Origin: Salminus brasiliensis
Lineage: Eukaryota > Chordata > Actinopteri > Characiformes > Bryconidae
Direction: 5' to 3'
Length of the DNA: 64,000 bases
Assembly (NCBI RefSeq): GCF_030463535.1
Contig: NC_132878.1
Span: 39,747,554-39,811,553, forward strand
Shown: positions 13,475 to 24,100 of the stretch, piece by piece
Numbering within the stretch: position 1 is the first letter of the stretch
Layout: each line of letters begins with the position of its first letter
The notes under the pieces: generated by a model
Databases searched by the model: none
Told to the model about the DNA's origin: nothing
What the model saw: the letters and a program-made list of their open reading frames with translations, nothing else
Translations under genes and position numbers: made by a program

Positions 13475-16400
13475 GGCCTGTCTGTGTCTGTGCATGTTCA
13501 GACATAGATGAATGTAAGTTGCAGAATGGGGGCTGCTCTCATGGCTGTACAAACACACCAGGAGGATACATATGTCACTGCCCTCCTCCTCTACTGCTGG
13601 ATCACCTCAACACCACCTGCGTCAGTAGGTTACACTCATATAAGTGTATTGTTAATAGTCTAATCAAAAAAGAAGTAATTAATGAAATTGTGTGTTCCTT
13701 TACTAATAAGTGTATGCCTGTATTTGTGTGTATATGCCTGTGTGTGTGTGCATATACAATCTCTTCTTATAGACATCACTTCCTGTGCCTTGCGGAATGG
13801 GGGCTGTGATCATGCATGTTCTCTGGGTGCTGAGGGACGTGTTCAGTGCAGCTGCAGAGAAGGCTGGGAGTTGGCCAAGGACCAAAGAACCTGCCTCGGT
13901 AACATCACACAACCACCATATTTACACTCCTGAACACACGCTCTAGCCCACACACTTGTTATAGCTAATTAGTAGTTTGGTTATTATCTGAGGAGTTTAG
14001 TCTGATGCATTAGGTCCAGGGCTGCTGCGATTAGTCATTTTTAGGTCTCTAAAATATTAATATTAAGTTCAAATAACACGTTTTCCCATTTTGTATTAGC
14101 CTTTAAACACACTGGTTAATAAAACTATGTTTTTGTCTGCCTGCTACCTTGGAAATTCCAGTGAATACTAAGAGAAAAAGTTAAGTCTAGAATTTGGGCT
14201 TTTACATTGATTGATGGTGTCAGTGTGTGTTCGTACACTTTGGGCTTGACTGGATATAAACCATATCTAATTACTCTAATTACTCAGGATTTTAAGCACA
14301 GTTCTTTGTGTAGGAAATAACATAAATACACTAGATCACATACACTTTGATGAGGGGTTATAAATACCCCACTGCACTGCTGACCTTCACACTGGAGTTC
14401 TCAGTTTAAACCTGCAGTGTTAGATTTTCATAGGGTAAAACTTTATTCACTGTTTTGTCAAAATAAAAGAAAATCTTTATGCTATAATTAATTAATTAAC
14501 ATTAATCGATAGACTAATTGATTAGTCTCTAGTTGCTGCAATAATTGTTGGAAAAACAGGAAAAGGTGTGTGTAATGAATTGATTTTGTTCTGCAGAAGA
14601 ACAATAACTAACTCAAGTTCACATTCTAATCATGATCAAATATATTCTTTTCCACTTACAAACACCAGTGTGCTGATGGTTAAAATATATCCACAGACAT
14701 CAGTTTCCACACTTTGGACATGCTTCTTTCCAATTGTTTCACTGATCCGTTCAAATCACATTACACCATCCTTTTTTATCTCTAGATATGTTAACTTGCT
14801 ATTAGAAGTTCAATTCACTTTTTACTGCAGTCTGATTACAATCTTCAATGTTTTTTATAATGTACTTCATAATTACTTAGTAACTAATTAAGATACTTGT
14901 AATAATTATATAACTTTCAACTTCAAAGCATTAAAAATATATATATTTCTAGGCACAGACCTCATCTCATTAAGTTAGTCACTGCCATAAATGATATCAC
15001 ATTACACTTGCCCCTTCTCCCTCTCTCTCTTTGTAGATGAGGATGAGTGTGTAAGATTCAATGGAGGATGTGAGCAGGTGTGTGTGAATCATGCGGGCAG
15101 TTTTAACTGTACCTGCAGACCAGGGTTTGAACCTCGCACTGATGACCCCACCAAATGCCAGCGTAAGTTTCCCTTATCCAGGTGTATTCTAACTGCAGCT
15201 CTACTTGACTGCAGCCTTGGCTAATGCAGTTTAAGGCCACATTCTTTCTTCTTTTCTCTTGCTTGGCTTTACTCTGCTTTACTCTGATTTCCTCAGCGGT
15301 TTGTGAACCTAGCTGCCAGAATTACGGAGTGTGTATCGCTCCTAACACCTGTGAATGTCCTGCTGGCTACCCAGGACCTGGATGCTCAGGTACAGCATAT
15401 TGAAGGGTGGTGGTTTCTTCTTCCAAGCAATGTAATCTACCAGCTGGTGTTTAGTATTTGAGTCTTGATTCTTTGGTGCTTTTATTTTGTACTACAAAGT
15501 TAATGTAGCAAATAAGCATCGAATATCGAATGTCAAATGTCACGATGGTCTAGGCTGATTGACTTTATCCAGGGCTATATGTGTCACAGCTATGTGTTCG
15601 CCACCCTGTGCTCATGGAGGAACCTGCATGCGATGGAACACCTGTCTCTGCCCTCTTGGCTGGACTGGAGAGGGTTGTCACACAGGTATCACGCCCCATA
15701 TGTTCAAAACACACACACACAGGCACATATACACACACACAGTCTTAAAATGTGTTTTGTTTGTTTTTTTTCTTTTTACCAGCTGTGTGTGAGTTACCTT
15801 GCGGAAATGGTGGACGGTGTATAGCTCCTAACACCTGCCAGTGTCCTTCTGATTATGCTGGTCCACAGTGCCTCACTCGTGAGTTTATGCATGTGTTTTT
15901 GTTCAAAGTAGGAATGGGAGATAAATTAATGCAGATGTTATCGTTATATTTGGAGTGCAAAGCAGTATTACTACACATAGAGTTGTGGTCAGAGGTTCAC
16001 ATACACTCGTCCTGGACATTAATCATCATAGCAGTTATTTCAGTTATTTTTTTAACTGTCCTTTTTCTGGAACAGAATGCACGTACAACATATATCTTTA
16101 ATGGAAAAAACAAGAATGTGGTGCCCAAATTTTATATTTTGGGAAGTTTTCTGATATCAACACAGGTTCAAAAGTATACAGACACCCACTCATATTATGA
16201 ATTCAGTGCTGAGAGCTCCAAAATGTCTTTAAACTGGCCAAAACCTCTTAACTTCCTGCCAGTACTCATGCTTGACTACAGCTGGTAGCTGTAGTCAGAG
16301 GGTTTGTTTGACAGAATTGACCAACACAAGTCCAAGGAGCTCAATGCAGATCTGAGAAGGATGATCATAGTTTTACACTCTTGTAGTTATTCATAAACAT

Positions 16401-16897
16401 GTGCAGATTCCAGCATCATCTGTTTAAACAATTTTATGCAAGTGCAATTTATTAGGAGGTGTAACCACTTTGCCATGATCTGAAAGAAAACCCAAACTGT
16501 CACCCTCAACGTCATGAACAACCAATGAACCTCCAAGGTATAGGACAGCCATGAGCTGGAGCTGCTGGAACACCATCATTACTGTCTACAGACAGTAAAA
16601 AGCATCTGCTCCAAAATCCACAACTACAGCTGAGCACACTGTACAACAAAAATGTCTCTTGGGATGTTTTGCTAACTCAGAAAGTCTTCAATATAACCTC
16701 AAACCATCAGCTAGATGATTGAAACTTCCAACAGGACAGTGACCCCAAACACACATCAAAGGTGGCTGTGTAATGGATGAAGCAGGCTAACACAAAGATT
16801 TAAAAGTGCCTAAAAGTCAGGTCTGTGCCAGGAAACCAACCAATTTAATGGAACATTTAACCAAGTATTAGGTGTGCTGTGTGTATAGTTTTGATCT

Positions 16898-16965
<68 letters not shown>

Positions 16966-19900
16966 ACAGGAGTTCTGTATATATATATGTTACTGTTATG
17001 GGAGAATTTCTGTCAACTTCACTTTGTCTAACTGAATGTGTGTCTGTTTAGCTCTTTGCACTCCTCCATGTCTGAATGGTGGAAGGTGTGTGGATGTTAA
17101 CACCTGCAGCTGTGTTGGAGCCTGGCAAGGAGCTCGCTGTCAGATAGGTACACACACACACACACACACACTCACGCAGTCATGTGGATATATGCACAAA
17201 GTAGTTCTAGATCAGTGTTTAATCCTGCTTTTAGTCACCTATAGTTTTTTGGCTGTTCCATTCCCTAACATACTTGATTCAGCTTATGAACGGCTTGATA
17301 ATCAGTAGAAGAGCTGGATCAGGTGTGTTGGAGCAGCGGGGTTCCCACAGATCTCTTATACAGTCTACTACTATACGATTTCTAAAATTCTTATGTAATT
17401 AAATTCTGAGATGATGTCTAAAGTAGGGATGCACTGATCCAGCCTTTTCAGTTCTGATTCCGATACAGATACATAAACTTCGATCTGATACTATTGTTGA
17501 ATTAATAAACCTTATACCTCACCATATGGGAGAGACTTAAGGAATCAGGATTGACTTAAACATTACTTTACTAACTTTGTAAAACAAAATATAACAAATT
17601 AACACATAGATATAACTGTACTTAATTGATATTTATTTGTCACTAAAATAAACAAAAAGTGCAGGACCTTGACACAGCATTCAAAAAAAACTTTTTTAAA
17701 AATATTAATATAAATAACTATCTTCACTTTGTCAAACACACAAACATTAATCAGTCTTAATCTAAATCAATCTTACTCTAAATATTTTGCGTAACTCAAA
17801 ATAAAATCTAGCAGCTGAACTTGGGAATAAATAAGTAACTCTTCAAACATAGAAGCAGCAATCAACAATTGCATGTAAACATTTAGTGCAGTCTCACACC
17901 AACAAATTAAAGTGAAAGGATTGGTTCCATAGATCGGCCTAATTATCCGATTCCCGATCTAGCTAATTTTGTTAGTATCGGTAACTAGCACATGCATATT
18001 AATGGCCAAAGCTCAGCACCAGGCTGAGTGCCAAGTTAGCCATGCTACACCAAAAAAAACTAAAATCTTAAAATCAGACTACAGACTGCAAGAAAAAAAA
18101 AAAGTTATCTCTGGTAGATCAGTACAAAAACAAAACATGAATAAACATATTTAATGATCAGTTTTTATTAATACATGTAACAACAACTTTTCATGCATAG
18201 TTAAAATCAGTGGTAAGATGAAGAAAAATGTCAATGAAAAATCAAACACATATTCAGGGAGTCCTGATGTTCAGTAAACTGTATGTATGCTATGCTTATC
18301 TTTTTGGATACTTTCTCCTTTTCTAATCTCATTGACTGAGGTTAAAGCCTTTCTAGTAATGCATTTTAACGAAAGTCAAATTCTTCTCAATTACATTTGC
18401 TTTGCTTGCTATGATGCTCCATCCAGGCTCATAATAAATGTTTAAATATGTTGTTTACTAAGCTGAGTGAGTGTAAGTGCACAATTTGTTTCGTCCGTAT
18501 GACTAAGTATCATAGAAAACGTATAATTGAATGCACATTGGTTATTGGTAAAATTTGTCATCATTTGCCCAGGTATTATTTTTGTCTGGGACAGTGCTGC
18601 GTTATGAATCACTAACAGCACATGCAAGTATGGAAACAGAATGTGGTAGTCACCCAAAGAAAAAACACACAGGTCATGCTCATAAGCAAATAAGCAAAAA
18701 AAAACAACACTAGGATTGAGGTGATAATAAAAAAAATTGACTTCTTTGTTTGTACTTTGTGTTTCCTCAGAACCTGTGCAGTGTGTTAATCCCTGTAAGA
18801 ATGGGGGAGTATGTGTGGGACTCAACAGGTGCCAGTGCATCAGTGGCTTTATAGGGGGGCTCTGTGAAACAGGTGTGTGTATATGTGTCCTGATCTCTAT
18901 GCAACATCTTTTAGGTGGGCTTGACTACCCTCCATGCTTTGTGATTTAATATGTATTTAGGTTTTTAATCATTATTTCTTAACCTGCTTAATATCTCAAT
19001 ATACTTTTCACTATTTCTTGAGTGGGAATGTGACATCTGTATGTGTATGTGTTTGTGTGTGAGTAGCTGTCACTACTCCCTGTGTGCCTCCCTGCCGGCA
19101 CGGTGCCATGTGCAGCCCCCATAACACCTGCACTTGCCCAACAGGGACCAGCGGCCTGCGTTGTGAGAAACTGTATGTACTGTCCACACATATGTTCTCT
19201 CTCACACACACACAGAACATATATATACAGTGTGTAAGAAATAGAGATACAGACACTGACAGACTGGTTAACAACCTCTCCTTTCTCTCTCTCTTTTTCT
19301 CTCTCTCCCCCAGGACATGTCCGGTGGTGACCACAGTGCTCAGTATGGCCCGAGCAGTACGTAAAGGATTTAGAGAGAGTTATGTAGATCGTTGTGGACC
19401 TCTGGGTGTCCAGCTCTGCACCAAGTACAGGTAATTTAATATGGTGCCAATTACCTGATCAGCCAGTCATGTGGCAGCAGTATGTGTATAATCAGCAGCT
19501 TTATCTAATGTTCTCATCAACCATCAGAATAGGAAAACAAAGTGATCTAAGTCATTTTGAGCATGGCATGATTGTTTGTGTCAGACTGGCACTGGTTACA
19601 CTTTCACTTCAGTCAAGAAAGCTGAACAGAAAGCTGAGGCTGCAGTGGACACAGGATCACTAAGACTGGACAGATGAAGACTGGATAAACGTAGCCTGGT
19701 CTGATGCATGAATCCATGGACCCAACAAGTCTTATGTCAACTTATGTCACCACTGGTACAGGTGGTGTAATTCGAGCCCATTAATTAAAAAAAATAATAA
19801 TAATAATTTGAGATAATGGAAGATTTGTAGCACGAAAATGTTGCCTTATTCATATTTTCTGATTTCAAACATATGTCAGTTTATTTCAGAAAAAATGGTT

Positions 19901-20164
19901 CTGTGCTTCTAAAAATTCCTGTTTTCCTGTTTGGACTGTTAGCACAAGTAATACAGATGCTAATAGATGCCAGCATAACCTATTTTTGTGCTTACGATCC
20001 AAACTTGACCATGTACATAAATATTTTGATGTACAGCCATGTACATAAAAAATGAAATCATGGTGTATCTTGTGTGTTTTTACAGGATAAACCAGGCCCG
20101 TGTTTATCTTCAGGCATACAGGGTGGGCTACAAGATCCAGTGTCCTGATAAAGCAGGCATATGA
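6355..20164 (+). CDS. Secreted multi-EGF protein with C-terminal EMI-like module
   Basis: The predicted protein has about 833 residues. Coding exons: 6355-6471, 7358-7427, 7524-7652, 8425-8550, 9521-9661, 9778-9903, 10715-10759, 10850-10912, 11165-11197, 11338-11460, 11575-11697, 12693-12815, 12969-13091, 13502-13624, 13773-13898, 15037-15162, 15297-15389, 15590-15685, 15783-15878, 17052-17147, 18771-18872, 19067-19172, 19314-19430 and 20086-20164. Residues 1-17 form a signal peptide, then comes a Thr/Ser-rich linker. About ten calcium-binding-type EGF modules follow (residues 106-572, mostly starting D-V/I-D/N-E-C and ending at a phase-1 intron). Six compact EGFs of type CxxPCxNGGxC (573-768) and a C-terminal module with four cysteines (769-833) complete it. 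One-module-per-exon structure with phase-1 introns is typical of extracellular EGF proteins. The calcium consensus suggests a rod in the matrix or at the cell surface. I do not recognise the orthologue; VWDE-, fibrillin- and MEGF-like proteins share single module types. The three exons at 10715-11197 are the least certain. Confidence 0.85.
6556..6600. repeat. Tetranucleotide repeat (ATGA/ATGG)n
   Basis: A run of GAATGAATG with GGATG variants in the intron after the signal-peptide exon of the EGF gene. Confidence 0.9.
7810..8326. mobile_element. Short DNA transposon relic with GTTTGGGCAC inverted ends
   Basis: The left end reads GTTTGGGCACCCCT and the right end AGGTGTGCCCAAAC, inverted complements, about 517 bases apart. 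No transposase frame remains, so it is a non-autonomous (MITE-like) copy within an EGF-gene intron. Confidence 0.6.
10060..10445. repeat. Dispersed repeat, copy 1
   Basis: The block with AACAGATGCAAGTAAACATA, TGGTTTCAGGTATTTCTGG and CGCC-like downstream sequence recurs in the same order at 38440-38610 with about 75-80% identity by eye. The flank TTTTGGGCACCCA suggests an old DNA transposon. An open frame on the minus strand (112 codons) is not conserved in the second copy. Confidence 0.5.
15990..16880 (+). mobile_element. Decayed Tc1/mariner element
   Basis: On the plus strand the text around 16725-16760 translates in part to [10 protein letters not shown], the remnant of the transposase motif around the second catalytic Asp. 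Stops and frameshifts interrupt all frames, so no functional transposase remains. It lies in the EGF-gene intron between 15878 and 17052. Confidence 0.6.
16900..16962. repeat. (AT)n microsatellite, about 31 units
   Basis: A long uninterrupted AT dinucleotide run just before exon 17052-17147 of the EGF gene. It is likely length-polymorphic and hairpin-forming. Confidence 0.95.
17424..17985. mobile_element. Possible hAT-type non-autonomous element
   Basis: The left edge reads TAGGGATGCACTGATCC, a terminal sequence common to vertebrate hAT derivatives. The right part contains ATCGGCC and CCGATTCCCGATC, which resemble sub-terminal repeats. The right boundary is uncertain and no transposase frame is present. 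Confidence 0.4.
19431..19760 (+). mobile_element. Deleted Tc1-like element fragment
   Basis: Sequence directly after the donor of EGF-gene exon 19314-19430 resembles a common fish Tc1-like family: CCTGATCAGCCAGTCATGTG near the left, then CTGGACAGATGAAGACTGGA and AACGTAGCCTGGTCTGATG, which encode a broken W(S/T)DE-type transposase motif. Only fragments remain. Confidence 0.5.
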
Positions 20165-21169
20165 CCCACAATATCACCTTTGTATCCTGACCAGCTTACC
20201 TACAAACAAACAAACACAATCATCTGTACTGTAGCAAATTTGCACACATTCAGTAGGGATGTAAACATCTGACCTCACCATTAAACTCAGTTTCAGTTCT
20301 TTACAAAATGATTCAGTGCACCTGACTGGAAGAATGAAGTGGAACAATTCTGATTTTATAGAACTGTTTCATAATGAACATTATGAACACAAGCCTGGAC
20401 TAAGAGTTGAGTTTAGATGAAAACTGGTCTGAGTGACTGACCTGGACAAACCCATCAAACTGTGCTTCTGTAACTATTTCTTTTACAGTTTTTTATATAG
20501 TGTGTATTTTGCTTCTTCTGTTGGTTAAATTGTACCTCAGGATCAAATGTGTGCTTTACAAATGAGTCACTTTTACTGTGGTTAGGATATAATCTGCTTT
20601 TTATTGAAGTGTAACTAAAGTTCTGTAATCTGGTCAATCAGTAGCAAAATATAACACCTCACTTTCATATGTATCACATCTACTGTCTTAAAGCAATACA
20701 AATAAATGACTGTCTGAACCTTTTAGTTATGCTTTGGCATAATAAATGGGTTAATAAAGAAGCTATGCTATTAAAACGTGAGTTAAGAGTTTTTCTAACA
20801 CTGCAACACCTCAATTTGCAATTTTGTTTTAAGTATTGGGCAGTTTTGTCATGTTTTATTTGTTTTTTAGTTTTTAAAGACTTTTTTTTAAACACTGAAG
20901 AATTGCTATTTGTACATTTCCATCAGTGCAATGGCAAAGCAAGTCTAATTCTAATGTAAAATAGTACAGAAATACATTGAAAAGTATTATTTTTAGTAAT
21001 ATTTATTTTAGTACCATTCTGAAATGCCATGTGCCTTGTTTGTGTGTGCCCTGGACCTGAAGTTTAACTGAAGTTAATCTGTGGTCATCACAGTAACTGT
21101 GTGTGTGAAGATCAGAGGAGGGCAGGACAGACCTTGCTTCAGCAGTGAAAGTAGTTCAGATCAGTAGTC
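20165..21169. other. 3' flank of the EGF gene and upstream region of the GPT-like gene
   Basis: AATAAA motifs at 20701-20706, 20741-20746 and 20753-20758 are plausible polyadenylation signals for the EGF gene. No open frame with recognisable content is present. The GPT-like start codon follows at 21170; no TATA box or CpG-rich promoter is obvious. Confidence 0.5.
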
Positions 21170-24100
21170 ATGTCAGCTGTGACAAAGCGCTCCCTTGCCC
21201 CTTCAGCAGAGGAACAGTTACAGAAACGAGCAGACGCCATCAGACTGCAAGTCACACAGGTGAGAATCACACACACTCACTTCTAGAGTGCTTCAGGTCG
21301 AAAGATTCTGTGGTTCTTGATTACGCCTTTAAAGGATGATTAAAGTGTATAATTTCATGTTAAACTGAAATCACTTAACTGCTGCAGTGGCAAACTGGTG
21401 AGATTTCTGAGAGGTAATCTGTTTAAATATAAATGTAGAAAATATAAAAGTTTAAATATAAATATAGAAATTTAACTAAAGGTTTTCAAGGATCAACCCT
21501 CTGTTTTTTGGGCTGATAGGGATTGTGTAATGTTTGATGTCTTGTTTTGGTAAATGTGTTTTTACCCCCAGGGCTTTGGGACGGTTTGTCCTGAGCACTG
21601 ACCTTAAAAGCCTTTGTTACTGATTGCTGCTAATGTCATTAACCCCTTTTTATAAGCACATAGTTCATTGATTAACCCAGTAAATACTTTATATTATGGG
21701 GGGAAATAAAGAATAAGGTCATCATTAGGTGATATAATTCTCCAGTTATAACAAATGCAGTATATGATGCCATACTGTACCAGAAAATGCAAAATTAAAA
21801 CAGTCTAATGATCTCAGTTTCATTGGTCATTATTAATGCTGTGTGCGGGTTTGTGTTTGTATATCCAAAGGGAATCAGCAAACCCTTTAAGAAGGTAATT
21901 GATGTCAGTTCTGGTGACATACACTCTACAGGAATGAAGCCAATTACGTTTGTCAGACAGGTAGACACTGCCTCTTGTCTAAACACCACAAAGCCATTTA
22001 TATCCATTTGTTTAATGAAACTGCTGATTTGGAAACGTACGCAATAGATTCTGCTCGTTGTCTTCAATGCCAGTGTTCTGTTCTGTTCTGTTCTGTGTGT
22101 GTGTGTGTGTCTGATTTTCAGGTCCTGGCAGGATGCCTATGTCCTGATCTGTTGGACAGTGACACACTTCCTCATGATTCCCAGCTGAGGGCCCGAAAGT
22201 TGTTGGAACACTGTGATGGAGGGAGTGTTGGTGAGGAATGTTTAATGGGTGTGAAGGAGTGTGAGGTATTTTTTTTAAGATAGTGAATGAATGACCCCTC
22301 GTTATGTGTGTGAGGTCACTGGTGAACGCCAACCTTCCTCAGAGAAGCTACACGTAACTCTTCAAACTAAACAATGCAATGGATTATGGGTATTCCACGT
22401 CTGTTTAGTGTACATTGTTTGTTCACCATATATATTACAGTGCATTGTGGGATTGTTAGAGTGCACTGAACATTTAGCACTGCATTTTTTAGACCCCACT
22501 ACTAAATGGCAGAACTATGTAGTGCATAGGGCCCAGTTTCCACTTTCTCATACACTATCCCATCACCTTCACACTTAGCCATACTCATACACACATTCCA
22601 CAACATCACTGCGCATGATAGTGTAGAGAGACAATTATGGCCAAAAGTGTTGGCACCGATAACATTGTTCCAAAAAATTAAAAGTATTTCTCCCAGAAAA
22701 TTATTGTAATTACACATGTTTTGTTATACACATGTTCATTTCCTTTGTGTGTATTGGAACAACATAAAAAACAGAGCGTTCAATGGGATTTTGCCCTACA
22801 TTGCAACCCAAAATCCTTTGGTAATCTACAGATTTCATGATACCTTGTACATGGTCAAGGCGCCCAGTGCCAGTGGCAGCAAAACAACCTCAAAGCATCT
22901 TTGAACCCCCACCATATCTGACTGTAGGCCCTGTGTTCTTTTCTTTGTAGGTCTCATTCAGGTTTCGCTAAACAGTAGAATGATGTGCTTTACAAAAAGC
23001 TCTATCTTGGTCTCATCTGTCCACAAGATGTTTTCCCATAAGGATTTTGGCTTACTCATGTAAGAGTACTAGAGTCTAGCTTTTTATGTCTTTGTGTTAG
23101 CCGTGGGGTCCTACTGGGTCTCTTACCATAGTGATTTATTTCATTCAAATTTCATTCAAACGGGTAGTTCTCTCTGACACAGATGCAACCTGAGGCTGCA
23201 GGACAACTTGAATTTTTTTGGAACTTGATTGGGGCTGCTTATCCACCGGATGATCCTACATTGCAACCTTTCATCGATTTTTCTCTTCCCTCCACATCCA
23301 GGGAGATTAGCTAAGATTTCTGGAGATGGAGGTGTAACCTTGAGATAAATGTGTTCATATTTTTCCACAATTTTGGTTCTCAAGTCCTCAGACAGTTCTT
23401 CTCTTTCTGTTCTCCATGCTTAGAGTGGCACACACAGACACACAATGCAAAGACTGAGTCAACTTCCCTCCTTTTTATATGGTGTCAGATGTAATTTTAA
23501 TACTGAAAAAAAAAAACACACACACTTTCGGCCATGATTACATGACTGTGTGTATTGTGTGTATTTGTTGATGGAAAGAATGTTATACTGAGTAATAGTG
23601 GGCTAAAAAAATGGGCTGACTTTTTTAATATCTCTGGACCTAAATCTTAATTTCCAAATACCCTTTAAGGTTCCAGTTATCGTTTCAGGTGCCTATGCTG
23701 AATCAAGTGGAATGGCTTATGTGAAGAGCACTGTGGCGAAGTTTATTTCTGCACGGGACGGTGGTCTGTCTTCCAATCCAGCACACATCTTCATCGCTTC
23801 TGGCTCCCTGAGAGCTATAACAGTACGTTAAAGAAACATCTAAGCATGCTGACTGAAACCAGGATGTGGAAACAGTGCAAAGAACAGTGAAAAAGAAAAA
23901 CAAGCAACGTTTTTCACACAACGTCACTGTGTGCACAATTATTATTATTAGTCTTATTTTTGAGGATTATTTTTATTAATCACCAACTACAGTGCTCTCT
24001 GTTAATCTAAAATATTAATAGACCTCAAACATAAATATTGAGGAAGGAAAAGTGAGGTTTTGGCTTTCTTAGGAGAATATCTATATGTGCACAATAATTG

